Part shown: positions 6,934-15,111 of the stretch, piece after piece
How positions within the stretch are numbered: position 1 is the stretch's first letter
Layout: every line of letters begins with the position of its first letter
From: Streptomyces sp. NBC_00513
GTDB lineage: Bacteria > Actinomycetota > Actinomycetes > Streptomycetales > Streptomycetaceae
Direction: 5' to 3'
NCBI RefSeq assembly: GCF_041431415.1
Contig: NZ_CP107845.1
Location: forward strand, 7,502,001 to 7,566,000
DNA length: 64,000 bases
Made by a program: the position numbers and the translations under genes
The notes under the pieces: model-generated
Told to the model about the DNA's origin: nothing
Database searches by the model: none
What the model saw: only the letters and a program-made list of their open reading frames with translations

Positions 6934-8319
6934 GTGATCGTTGATTTGGCTCCTCGCTTGCTGACCTGGGACGACGTGGACCCCGCCCGTCAAACGTTCG
7001 ACGGGACGTCAGTAGCGCGGACGGTGCGCTCCCTCGGCCCGGCCCGGCGTGTGCCCATCCGCCCAGACGTCCCTTTCGGGGACCCCGCGACGACCGCCTG
7101 GAATCATGGTGAGGCCGCGTCCTGGGCCGACGCCATGTCGTACGCCCTCGTTCGGCACTACGGCGGGTGGGCCGTCGGGTGGCGTTGGGCGCACGACGAG
7201 GGGGATTACGACGGCGGGCCGGTAGGAAACTGGTGCTGCCCGCAGCACTCGATCACGACGTCGGAAGAGACTTTGGTCCGTGTCGAGGCGGCTCTGCGTG
7301 AGTGGCGTGAGTGGCTGGAGTACCTCGCCGACTGGTTCGAGGCGTATCCCTTGGACCTGACCGACATCGACGATCAGCGGATCCTGTGGGAGCGCACGGC
7401 GAGGAACCTGATCCTGCAGGTCGTCGACCGCACCGGGTGTGGCAGCGGATGGCACAGCCACTGCCGCCAAGTGCTCACCTGGTTCCTCGATCGCTGGGGA
7501 GTCGCGCCCGACGTGGCCCAGGGGCTGGTCGACAAGGCGATCGGTGGACGGTTCCACAGCTGGACCGGTCCCGACGCGGCGGTGGTCGACGACATTGCGG
7601 AGCAGCTCGCGCTGTCCGTGCAGCCGGCCAACGGCCGTATGCGTGCAGAAGCACCGCCTAAAGACCACTTGCAGCACTGGCTGGCTGTACGCGACTCGGT
7701 GCCGTGGCACGAGATCCCGGACATCGGTATGGACGGGCCGGTGGTGCCCCTTCGCGACGGCGCGGCAGAGGACATCCGGGCCTTCGACGGCGCCATCGAC
7801 CCGGCCCGAGCCCAAGGCCTGCTCAGCGCCCTGGAAGTGCTCCGAGCAGACGCGGCACGCGGAGCGAGGCTCGACTTCGCACTTCTCAGCAAATGGCAGC
7901 AGCACACTCTGGGCACCCCGCAGCCGCCACGGTTCCGCGACTCTCCCGCCTTCGCCAAAGGAGGCCGGGAGCGCTACGGCACAGGACCCGAGACACGAGC
8001 CCGCTTCGACACCTGCCTGGCCGAAAGCGCCTTCGACGTCGGTCGACCTCTCGGGCTGACCGCCCGAGCCGCCCGCGCCTATCTCGACATCTGCTTCTTC
8101 CATCCCTTCGACGACGGCAACGCCCGCTCCGCGTTCCTCACCCTCATCTTCATCCTCGCCCACGAGGGCATCACGCTCGACGAAGTCAGCCTCCTGCGCC
8201 GCGTCACCTTCGAGGCCGACCGCCCCCAAGACCCTCTGATCCTCGCCCGCTACATCAACATCCATCTTGAGGAGACCCGGCGCCTCACCTCCGAGTCGAC
8301 TGCACCGGCATCGAGGTGA
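6934..8319 (+). CDS. Fic/DOC family protein
   Basis: A 461-residue protein with a C-terminal Fic domain. Fic enzymes transfer AMP, other nucleotides or phosphate onto target proteins. The active-site loop at residues 390-401 reads HPFDDGNARSAF. The catalytic His390, the phosphate-binding GN and the first Arg are present, but the second Arg of AMP-transferring Fic proteins is Phe, nearer to Doc-like kinases. About 270 N-terminal residues, rich in Trp, match no domain I recognise. No inhibitory (S/T)xxxE(G/N)N helix is obvious. GTG 6934 is preferred, but an in-frame TTG at 6814 would add 40 residues. It is the only gene of the inserted element. Confidence 0.85.
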   Translation: MIVDLAPRLLTWDDVDPARQTFDGTSVARTVRSLGPARRVPIRPDVPFGDPATTAWNHGEAASWADAMSYALVRHYGGWAVGWRWAHDEGDYDGGPVGNWCCPQHSITTSEETLVRVEAALREWREWLEYLADWFEAYPLDLTDIDDQRILWERTARNLILQVVDRTGCGSGWHSHCRQVLTWFLDRWGVAPDVAQGLVDKAIGGRFHSWTGPDAAVVDDIAEQLALSVQPANGRMRAEAPPKDHLQHWLAVRDSVPWHEIPDIGMDGPVVPLRDGAAEDIRAFDGAIDPARAQGLLSALEVLRADAARGARLDFALLSKWQQHTLGTPQPPRFRDSPAFAKGGRERYGTGPETRARFDTCLAESAFDVGRPLGLTARAARAYLDICFFHPFDDGNARSAFLTLIFILAHEGITLDEVSLLRRVTFEADRPQDPLILARYINIHLEETRRLTSESTAPASR

Positions 8320-8338
8320 GCACTTCAGTTGGCGAACG

Positions 8339-8360
8339 CCGCCAACTCTGGCGCTCAGTC
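8339..8360 (-). repeat. Right inverted end of the Fic element
   Basis: Reverse-complement partner of 6799-6820. It lies two bases inside the right ATCACT copy and overlaps an 8-bp subterminal hairpin motif (AGTTGGCG at 8327-8334 with CGCCAACT at 8340-8347). Confidence 0.75.
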
Positions 8361-8362
8361 AC

Positions 8363-8575
8363 ATCACTCCGCTGCGTTCCGAGGGTGGCCACCGGCGTTA
8401 CTCCCGTTACCAGTTGCGTATCGCGGCCCGTGCGCGGGAGTTGGTTGATCAAGGCACGCCGGTCGAGGCGGCCTGCCGGATCATCGTCCTCGAAGACCAG
8501 TTGGAGGAAGCCCGGCGGATCAACGACGAATACCGCCGAACAGCCGAATCGACCGGCCCGCCGGACGGCTCCTGA
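8363..8575 (+). pseudogene. 3' fragment of the interrupted MerR-like regulator
   Basis: Resumes exactly where the 5' fragment broke off: ITPLRSEGGHRRYSRYQLR (MerR wing), then a helical tail (VDQGTPVEAACRIIVLEDQL), ending in TGA at 8573-8575. It has no start of its own inside the gene. An open frame running in from the Fic element's right end (from 8267) could give an 102-residue hybrid, but it would lack the recognition helix. Confidence 0.88.
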
Positions 8576-9006
8576 GGAACGGGGGTGGGCCCGCCGGTAC
8601 GGGCGGGCGCCGCGCCGGCCGTGCGGCGCCGCCGGGTGGGTCGCGAACACGGACTCGAGCATGACGCAGGTGGTGAGCGGCGGCGGACGAATCCTGCGGG
8701 CGCGTGACATTCGCCGAAGCGCGGAAATACCTGTGACGGCGACATGAGGGTTTGACTTCCGTCGCAGGGAAGGTATGTGCGGTAACGGGCCCGAATGCAA
8801 TTATTGAACGCACCCGCGCCGCTACGGCGTGCTACTGTCGATCTCAGTTGCAGTCGTGGTTCCCAAAACTTCAAGCGGCTTCACCGGCTTATACGCCGCT
8901 GGAAGCCCTTGCTTATCTCCGGTTACTTCCCGGCGGGGCATCATCGCGGCGACCCGGTCATCCGCACATCGCGGATCCCGGCGTACTGCCCCAAGGGAGA
9001 CTCGAC
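8576..9006 (+). promoter_or_regulatory. Long leader/promoter region of cspA
   Basis: 431 bp without a gene. Its second half is less GC-rich than the surroundings, as expected of a cold-shock mRNA leader. TTGACT at 8752-8757 is a possible -35 box, but no convincing -10 could be fixed. A ribosome site AAGGGAGA lies just before the cspA start. Confidence 0.4.
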
Positions 9007-9210
9007 ATGGCGTCTGGCACTGTGAAGTGGTTCAACGCGGCAAGAGGATTCGGGTTCATCGAGCAGGACGCCGACGGCGCCGACCTCTACGCCCACTTCG
9101 CGAACATCACCACCCCGGGCATCAATGAGCTGCTCGAAGGCCAGAAGGTCACCTACGACATCGCGCAGGGGCCGAAGGGCCCGCTGGCGGAGAACATCAT
9201 TCCCGCCTGA
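9007..9210 (+). CDS. Cold-shock protein, CspA family
   Basis: A 67-residue single cold-shock domain. RNP1 is KWFNAARGFGFI (residues about 7-18) and RNP2 is DLYAHF (about 28-33; usually VFVHF, so two aromatic/hydrophobic positions differ). It binds single-stranded RNA or DNA and melts structure in mRNAs. Together with the helicase downstream it makes a cold or RNA-stress locus. The native MerR-like neighbour is disrupted by the Fic element, so regulation may be altered. Confidence 0.95.
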   Translation: MASGTVKWFNAARGFGFIEQDADGADLYAHFANITTPGINELLEGQKVTYDIAQGPKGPLAENIIPA

Positions 9211-9454
9211 CGCGACACGCGCTTCGTAGCTGGGACCCGCATCCCTCGGGGTGTCGGACCCAGCTGCGGACACCTTCCGCAGTGTTCTCCTCCTGCGCAA
9301 TGACATCCATGCCGTGGGCTCCCTCCGGGCAAACGGGCATTTCGCAGCATCGAGCCAAATGCTCCGGCCGAGGCGCTCCATCCCCAGTCGTGGCCCAGCC
9401 TTTCGCCCCGGGGAAGCCGCCCGGAATCGCCCCTTCAAGCGCCCGTGCCCGCAG

Positions 9455-9490
9455 TTGTTTCCGTACGGATCGGACGCTTGTTTCCGTACG
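9455..9490 (+). repeat. Direct 13-bp repeats upstream of the helicase gene
   Basis: TTGTTTCCGTACG occurs at 9455-9467 and 9478-9490, start-to-start spacing 23 bp, each ending in the palindrome CGTACG. It lies about 105 bp upstream of the DEAD-box start, in the 385-bp gap after cspA. A regulatory site is possible but unproven. Confidence 0.5.
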
Positions 9491-9595
9491 CATCAAGACG
9501 CTTTCGCATTTCATCCGGCCCGTTCTCGTGTTTTCCCGTGCTGCTCTTCCGCCGCGGGAATTCCTTGATACGCGCCATGTCAAGGAAGGTTCTCA

Positions 9596-11116
9596 ATGAA
9601 CCCCACACGCACGAACGACCGCTCCTCTCGCTCACGCGGCCGTACCGGCAGCACCGCCTACAGCTCGGCCGCCGGGTCGGGCCGGGGCGGCCGTTTCGGT
9701 TCGTCCTCGAACCGTTCGACGAGTCCGAGTCGCTCGGGTGGATACGGCCGGCGGCCCGCCGCACTCCAGGGTGAGTTCGCCCTGCCCAAGACGATCACCC
9801 CGGGGCTTCCCGCCGTCGAGGCGTTCGCAGACCTCGACATGCCCGGGGAACTGCTGGCCGCGCTCACCGCGCAGGGCCTGAGCGTTCCCTTCCCGATCCA
9901 GGGTGCGACCCTGCCCAACACCCTCGCCGGGCGCGACGCGCTCGGCCGCGGACGCACCGGCTCGGGCAAGACCCTGGCCTTCGGCCTGGCCCTGCTGGCC
10001 CGCACCGCCGGACAGCGCGCCGAACCGCACCAGCCCCTGGCCCTGATCCTGGTCCCCACCCGCGAGCTCGCCCAGCAGGTCACCGACGCCCTCACGCCCT
10101 ACGCCCGCTCGGTGAAATTGCGCCTGACCACGGTCGTCGGCGGCATGTCGATCGGCCGCCAGGCCGCCGCCCTGCGCAATGGCGTAGAGGTCGTCGTCGC
10201 GACCCCGGGACGTCTCAAGGACCTCATCGACCGTGGCGACTGCCGGCTGAACCAGGTCGCGATCACGGTTCTCGACGAGGCCGACCAGATGGCCGACATG
10301 GGCTTCATGCCCCAGGTCACCGCCCTCCTCGACCAAGTCCGCCCCGAAGGCCAGCGGATGCTCTTCTCCGCCACCCTCGACCGCAACGTCGACCTCCTGG
10401 TGCGCCGCTACCTCACCGACCCGGTCGTGCACTCCGTGGACCCGTCCGCGGGCGCGGTCACCACGATGGAGCACCACGTCCTGCACGTACACGGCGCCGA
10501 CAAGCAGCGGACGGCGACGGAGATCGCGGCCCGCGAAGGTCGAGTGATCATGTTCCTCGACACCAAGCACGCCGTGGACCGCCTCACCCTGGAACTCCTC
10601 AACAGCGGAGTCCGCGCCGCGGCCCTCCACGGCGGGAAGTCACAGCCGCAACGCACCCGGACCCTGGCCCAGTTCAAGACCGGACACGTCACCGTGCTCG
10701 TCGCCACGAACGTCGCCGCCCGCGGCATCCACGTCGACAACCTCGACCTCGTGGTGAACGTGGACCCCCCGACCGACCACAAGGACTACCTCCACCGCGG
10801 CGGCCGTACCGCTCGCGCAGGCGAGTCCGGCAGCGTCGTCACCCTGGTCACCCCCAACCAGCGCCGCGAGATGACCCGGCTCATGGCCGCCGCCGGCATC
10901 GTCCCCCAGACCACCCAGGTCCGCTCGGGCGAGGCCGAACTGCACCGGATCACCGGCGCCCAGGCTCCCTCCGGCATCCCCGTGACCATCACCGCTCCGG
11001 TGGTCGAGCGCTCCAAGAGCACCGCTGCCGCCCGCCGCAGGCGCCGGCCCACCACGCCCGCGGCCGCCCGCCGCGCGAACGTGCGGCAGCCCGCCACCTT
11101 CGATGCGGCGGCCTAG
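9596..11116 (+). CDS. DEAD-box RNA helicase
   Basis: A 506-residue ATP-dependent RNA helicase. The N-terminal 55 residues are a basic RS/RG-rich tail. The two RecA cores carry motif I GRTGSGKT, Ia PTRELAQQ, TPGRL, motif II DEAD in VLDEADQMADMGF, motif III SAT, motif V ATNVAARGIHV and motif VI HRGGRTARAG. The C-terminus is again basic. It probably unwinds structured mRNA in the cold alongside CspA. ATG 9596 begins just after AAGGAAGG-like sequence. The next gene starts 45 bp downstream in the same direction. Confidence 0.96.
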   Translation: MNPTRTNDRSSRSRGRTGSTAYSSAAGSGRGGRFGSSSNRSTSPSRSGGYGRRPAALQGEFALPKTITPGLPAVEAFADLDMPGELLAALTAQGLSVPFPIQGATLPNTLAGRDALGRGRTGSGKTLAFGLALLARTAGQRAEPHQPLALILVPTRELAQQVTDALTPYARSVKLRLTTVVGGMSIGRQAAALRNGVEVVVATPGRLKDLIDRGDCRLNQVAITVLDEADQMADMGFMPQVTALLDQVRPEGQRMLFSATLDRNVDLLVRRYLTDPVVHSVDPSAGAVTTMEHHVLHVHGADKQRTATEIAAREGRVIMFLDTKHAVDRLTLELLNSGVRAAALHGGKSQPQRTRTLAQFKTGHVTVLVATNVAARGIHVDNLDLVVNVDPPTDHKDYLHRGGRTARAGESGSVVTLVTPNQRREMTRLMAAAGIVPQTTQVRSGEAELHRITGAQAPSGIPVTITAPVVERSKSTAAARRRRRPTTPAAARRANVRQPATFDAAA

Positions 11117-11161
11117 AACATCCTGATGAGAAAACTGACCCATCTCTGCAGGAGGTACCTT

Positions 11162-11563
11162 TTGACGCTCGTCCAGATGCAACCCCACCCGCCCAAGCCC
11201 CACCCCGCACACCCGACGGCGGCCGAAACCACGGACGCGGCCGCACTCCAGGTCTGCGACGACATGACCGTCGAGGTGGCCCTGTACGTCATGGCCAGTG
11301 CCCGCGCGCGTCACCTCCTCGTCTGTGACGAGGACGGCCACCGCACCGGCATCGTCACGCGAACCCGGCTCACGGCCTTCCGCGACAGCCCGTCCTACAC
11401 GGACCTCGTCCGACTGCGCGACCTCCCCGGGGACGGCAGGCCGCTCACGTCGCCGCCCGTGGCCACGCGGCCCGAGTACGCGCCGGGCCACCGCAGGCCC
11501 GACACCCTGGCCGTCGCCGGCGACCAAGGCGGCGCTCCCGGCGCCCTCGCCCTCGCACGCTGA
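11162..11563 (+). CDS. CBS domain-containing protein
   Basis: A 133-residue protein. TTG 11162 is taken as the start because AGGAGGT lies 6-8 nt upstream; ATG 11177 is the alternative. Residues about 30-75 (ALQVCDDMTVEVALYVM, then LLVCDEDGHRTGIVTRT) match the beta-alpha-beta pattern of a CBS motif, which usually senses adenosine nucleotides. A second CBS motif is not recognisable, so it may dimerise to form a Bateman module. It is positioned as the third gene of the cspA/helicase group. Confidence 0.75.
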   Translation: MTLVQMQPHPPKPHPAHPTAAETTDAAALQVCDDMTVEVALYVMASARARHLLVCDEDGHRTGIVTRTRLTAFRDSPSYTDLVRLRDLPGDGRPLTSPPVATRPEYAPGHRRPDTLAVAGDQGGAPGALALAR

Positions 11564-11615
11564 CCCGCCTCACCTCGGTACCACCGCCCGTCCACTTTCT
11601 CCCTTGTGAGGCACC

Positions 11616-11927
11616 ATGCGCTGCGTCATCGCCCGCTTCCCGTTCGACCTCACCAAGAGCGGCGTCCTGGAAACGATGAAGGGCGTCAAGCCCGAAGAGG
11701 TCACCGGAGAATCCGTGATCATCGGCCGCCGTACCTACCCCGTCAAGCAGGTCGGTCAGGTCATCACCCGCCAGGACCGCCGTGACTTCAGCGCCGGCGA
11801 AGTCCTCCGCGCCATGACCCAGCTCGGCTTCACCTGCCGCGGTCTTCCCCGGGTCGCCACGCCCGTACGCGCCCTCAGCCCGCTCCAGCAGGCATCCGCG
11901 ATGCTCGGCACCCCCGTGGCCGTCTGA
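11616..11927 (+). CDS. SCO5918-family conserved protein
   Basis: A 103-residue cytoplasmic protein beginning MRCVIARFPFDLTKSGV. I recognise it as the uncharacterised Streptomyces family annotated after SCO5918; no function is known. It is basic, with no signal peptide or membrane segment. Its place behind the helicase and CBS genes, and before a strong terminator, suggests a role in the same cold or RNA-stress response. Confidence 0.8.
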   Translation: MRCVIARFPFDLTKSGVLETMKGVKPEEVTGESVIIGRRTYPVKQVGQVITRQDRRDFSAGEVLRAMTQLGFTCRGLPRVATPVRALSPLQQASAMLGTPVAV

Positions 11928-11943
11928 CCCACAGGCACAGCAG

Positions 11944-11972
11944 GCGGCCGGGACCGACGAGGTCCCGGCCGC
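11944..11972 (+). terminator. Strong hairpin terminator
   Basis: Perfect 12-bp stem GCGGCCGGGACC/GGTCCCGGCCGC with a 5-nt loop, 16 bp after the SCO5918-family stop. It closes the cold-shock gene group. Confidence 0.85.
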
Positions 11973-12072
11973 TGGGCGTGGCCCGCGATCCCGCCCGCGA
12001 TACGGCCGCATCCCGCCTGCTCCTGTGATCAGGGGCAGCAGCGCGGGCGGATACGGCCTCATGTGCCTTGCG

Positions 12073-12411
12073 TCAATCGGCCCCTTCGACGTACGACGCG
12101 AGATGGGCCGGCGACGAGGCGATTCCGGCCTGGTGGTCCGCCTGACCGATGTCGGCCGGCACATCCGTGGCGGTGACGGTCACCTCCGTCCCGTCACCGG
12201 CCGGGGCCAGGTCCCAGGCCATCGTCATGGTGCCGGCGTACGACGGATCGTCGGCCTCGAACACCGCCGGCACCAGTTCGGCGAACCCGATGTCGACGAC
12301 ATCCGTTCCGGCCGACGTCGTGCCGGGACTGTCGGTGGCATCGAGGTACGTCAGGACCATCCGGAACCCGCCACCGGGCCGCGGATCCCACTGTTCGACG
12401 CGCCCGCGCAT
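12073..12411 (-). pseudogene. Truncated SRPBCC (AHSA1-like) protein remnant
   Basis: The frame reads the second half of a START/SRPBCC domain: RGRVEQWDPRPGGGFRMVL, DPSYAGTMTMAWDLAPAGDG, TDVPADIGQADHQAGI. The normal N-terminal third (the first strand and helices) is missing. About seven residues also seem lost within FAELVPAVFEADDP compared with the remembered family pattern. Its broken 5' end abuts the broken 5' end of the TPR fragment at 12423, which points to one deletion removing both starts. Confidence 0.65.
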
Positions 12412-12422
12412 GCCGTCCGGCG

Positions 12423-12914
12423 GTGCACCGGCGGGATCTGGCGATGGGACTCGGCAACGTGGCCCGGATGCGGTTCAGTCGGGAGGCGTCACTGGCCGCC
12501 ACGGAGGAGTCGGTCGCCATCCTCCAAGAGCTTGACCAGGCCGAACCCGGCGTCCACGGTGCGCTGTTCGCCGACGTACTGTCCCTCCTCGCGGCGGCGC
12601 TCGCCGACCTGGGACGGCTCCGGGAAGCGGCCGAGGTCACCACCCGGGCCCTGGCGATGATGCGGGAGCAGGCCGCGATCAACCCCGTGGCACGACGGGG
12701 CGACCTCGCCCTGGCACTGGCGTTCCACGCCCGAGTGCGGGCCGAGGCCGGGATCGACCTCGCCGAGGCCCTGGCCGCCGTCACGGAGGCGGTGGCCCTC
12801 ATGCACGAACTCGCGGCCGAGATCCCGGCGCTGTACGCACACTCCCTCGCGGAGGTGCGCGCTTTGGAAGACCGACTCCGGACGACGACGACGCCGCCCG
12901 GCGACGGCGGGTAG
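12423..12914 (+). pseudogene. TPR-repeat protein C-terminal fragment
   Basis: About 163 residues of helical repeats (SREASLAATEESVAILQEL, GRLREAAEVTTRALAMMREQ, DLAEALAAVTEAVALMHELA) typical of the C-terminal TPR regions of large Streptomyces regulators or NB-ARC proteins. No ATPase, DNA-binding or other upstream domain remains, and no good ribosome site precedes the ATG. Best read as a remnant, though a free-standing TPR protein cannot be excluded. Confidence 0.55.
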
Positions 12915-13115
12915 GGCCGGCGTCGCTCCACGCGCCGCCGTCCGTCGGGCCGCGGCCCGCCGGCAGGGGGATCAGGACCTTGTCGTAGCGGCATGTTCTC
13001 ATCGCGGGGATGAACGCTCACCAAGCCGCACTCCTGATGCCCGAGACACCCGCCCTGCTCGACAGTGACCATCCGGCCCTGCGCGCTGCCCTGTGACTGA
13101 GCGGCGCGGCAGCCG

Positions 13116-13258
13116 TTGCTGAGCCGCAGGGGCATCGGCAGTGGGCCGGTGGCCGACGCGGCGGTCGAAGCGGGCGACATCCGGCCCGGTACGCAGCCCT
13201 ACGAGCTGATGCGGGGCATCGGCAACCTGTGCATCGGGCGGGACAGCGTCCCGCACCA
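13116..13258 (+). pseudogene. TetR regulator C-terminal remnant
   Basis: The frame encodes ADAAVEAGDIRPGTQPYELM followed by RGIGNLCIGRDS, the last helices of a TetR-type ligand domain. The DNA-binding half is absent, and the end is scrambled before the normal stop. A short fragment at 13010-13099 may belong to the same decayed gene. Confidence 0.55.
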
Positions 13259-13333
13259 CACCCCTCGCCGGAAGTTCAAGGCGCGGGGCCCGGTGACCGA
13301 AGGAGGGGGTGGCAGCCGTTCCCCCTTCACACC

Positions 13334-13705
13334 ATGGAGTTCCCCGTGCGTCGTCCGCTTGTGATCCTGCGTCCCGTACTGGCAGCCGCCCTCCTGCTCG
13401 CCGTTCCCGTCGCTCTGGCGCCCGCCGCGTACGCCGACCACGCCGACCACGCCGTTCAGGAAGCCGGGGAGAGCGCGACGTACCTCGTCATCCTCGCCCC
13501 CGGCGCCGATCCCGAGCGGGTGATGCGCGAAACCGGGGTCACGGAGGCCAGGTACGTGTACCGCAGCGCGGTGCGCGGCTTCGCCGCCGACCTGGACGGG
13601 CGGCAGCTGGCCGCGCTGCGGTCGCACCCCGACGTCACGGCCGTCGAGCGGGACGGCGAGGCCGTCGGGGCGCCGGTGGAGGAGGGGACTACAGGCCGCT
13701 GGTGA
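13334..13705 (+). CDS. Secreted stand-alone I9 (subtilisin-propeptide-like) protein
   Basis: A 123-residue exported protein. Residues 5-34 make a signal peptide (RRP, a long hydrophobic core, cleavage near AAYA). The rest is one inhibitor-I9 domain (TYLVILAPGADPERVMRETG, YRSAVRGFAADLDGRQLAAL, HPDVTAVERDG), the fold of subtilisin propeptides, with no protease attached. GTG 13346 is an equally possible start. It is convergent with the S8 protease, and the two coding ends overlap by 17 bp. I9 proteins act as folding chaperones and tight inhibitors of S8 proteases, so the neighbour is the obvious partner (inference). Confidence 0.82.
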   Translation: MEFPVRRPLVILRPVLAAALLLAVPVALAPAAYADHADHAVQEAGESATYLVILAPGADPERVMRETGVTEARYVYRSAVRGFAADLDGRQLAALRSHPDVTAVERDGEAVGAPVEEGTTGRW

Positions 13706-14903
13706 AGAGCAACTCGTTGGGACTGCTCTTGCCGACGGCGCCCAGGGCGTCCTTGGTGGACTCGGCGGAGAGGAACCCGGCGACTTCCTCGGCCGGTGCG
13801 GTCGGGTGGGCCTGCTTGTAGAGCGCGGCGACCCCGGCGGCATGGGGGGAGGCCATGGAGGTGCCGTTCAGGGAGACGGCGCCGCCGCCGAGCTTCGCCG
13901 AGACGATGTCCTCGCCCGGCGCGTAGATCTCCAGGCACGTGCCGTAGTTGGAGAAGGAGGTCTCCTCGTCCCACCGGTTGGAAGCCCCGACCGTGTACAC
14001 CCGGTCGGCGGAGGCCGGCGAGACCTGGCACGCGTCCTTGGAGTCGTTGCCGGCCGCGACGACGGGCAGGACGCCCGCGTCGGACAGCGCGGTGGCGGCA
14101 TTGTTGAGGGTCACGGACCTGTCCCCGCCGAGTGAGCCGTTCAGCACGGCCGGCTGCCTGGCGTTCTTCAGCACCCAGTCGAACCCGGCGATCATCCCCG
14201 AGTACGAGCCCCGGCCCTCGCAGTCGAGAACGCGCACGCTGACGAGGTCGGCCTTGCGCGCGACCCCGTACGTCTTCCCGGCGACGGTACCGGCGACGTG
14301 TGTGCCGTGGCCGTTGCAGTCCTTGCCCTGGCGCCCGTCGGCCACCGCGTCGAAGCCGAAGGTGGCCCGGCCGCCGAACTCGTCGTGGGCGTAGTCGATG
14401 CCCGTGTCGAGGATGTACGCGGTCACCCCGGCGCCGTTGCCCTGGGGGGTGAACTGGCCGTCGCCCTGGCCGTTGGCCTTGTCCCACTCCCGCTGGTCGA
14501 TCCGATCCAGACCCCAGGACTTGGAGGGGGCCCGGGTGCCCGGCACGGTGACCGGCCGCGGCGGGGCCATGACCTTGACGTCCTGTTCCACCGCCTTCAC
14601 ACCCGGGTTCGCACGGACGATGTCCAACTGCAACGTGTCGAGCGGGGCGGCGAAGCCGTTGATGGCCTTGCCGTAGACGAAGGTCGGCTTCAGCTTGAGC
14701 CGCTGCGCGAGCTTCGCCGCGTCGACGCCCTGGACGAGGGTCACGATGTAGGTGCCGGGCACCCCGTTGGCGGCGGCCGTGGTCAGCGGTGCCGGGGTCG
14801 GCTCCGGCGCCGCGGTGGACGGGGAAGCGGTGGCGAGGGGGGCGCCGAAGACCAGGGCGGCGGTGACGGCGGTCGCCAGTGCGAGCTTGGTACGTGTGGT
14901 CAT
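13689..14903 (-). CDS. Secreted S8 (subtilisin/proteinase K-like) protease
   Basis: A 404-residue preproprotease. The signal peptide spans residues 1-31. An I9 propeptide follows (GTYIVTLVQG to AVEQDVKV, about 48-120). The catalytic domain contains the triad: Asp in ILDTGIDY, His in NGHGTHVAGT and Ser in NGTSMASPHAAG, plus the oxyanion Asn in AAGND. It degrades extracellular protein. It carries its own propeptide, so the separate I9 gene facing it would be an extra inhibitor rather than a missing chaperone. ATG 14903 begins the signal peptide. Confidence 0.95.
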   Translation of the reverse strand: MTTRTKLALATAVTAALVFGAPLATASPSTAAPEPTPAPLTTAAANGVPGTYIVTLVQGVDAAKLAQRLKLKPTFVYGKAINGFAAPLDTLQLDIVRANPGVKAVEQDVKVMAPPRPVTVPGTRAPSKSWGLDRIDQREWDKANGQGDGQFTPQGNGAGVTAYILDTGIDYAHDEFGGRATFGFDAVADGRQGKDCNGHGTHVAGTVAGKTYGVARKADLVSVRVLDCEGRGSYSGMIAGFDWVLKNARQPAVLNGSLGGDRSVTLNNAATALSDAGVLPVVAAGNDSKDACQVSPASADRVYTVGASNRWDEETSFSNYGTCLEIYAPGEDIVSAKLGGGAVSLNGTSMASPHAAGVAALYKQAHPTAPAEEVAGFLSAESTKDALGAVGKSSPNELLFTSGL

Positions 14904-15111
14904 GCCAGCGAGTGGATCATGCGGAAACGGCCAGGTCCTACGACATCGCCCGGTGGTTCGGCCGGCGTCCCAGTGGTACCTGAATGCGCTCGGCCGAGCG
15001 GGCGTCCCACCGGGACCAGACGCCCGAGGGCCCCTCCCCGACCCGGTGCACCACCACGCCTTCGACCGAAGGGCCGGCGGATCTCGTCCACGTCCGCGCG
15101 ACACTGGCAGA

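Larger units (their letters stand above)
6796..8362. mobile_element. 1,567-bp Fic-carrying insertion with inverted ends and 6-bp target duplication
   Basis: The element splits a MerR-type gene. ATCACT flanks it on both sides (6790-6795 and 8363-8368), and deleting the insert plus one copy rejoins the frame. The end repeats at 6799-6820 and 8339-8360 are inverted and match at 17 of 22 positions. The motif AGTTGGCG recurs subterminally: 6812-6819, a one-mismatch copy AGTCGGCG at 6832-6839, 8327-8334, and inverted at 8340-8347. The only cargo is a Fic-domain gene, and no transposase or integrase is encoded. It behaves like a non-autonomous transposable unit mobilised in trans. Which transposase family would recognise the ends is unknown. 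Confidence 0.8.

Noticed and set aside
12194..13180. 328-codon minus-strand frame over the TPR fragment
   Set aside because: Composition is Arg/Ser/Ala-rich without motifs. The plus-strand TPR pattern is convincing.
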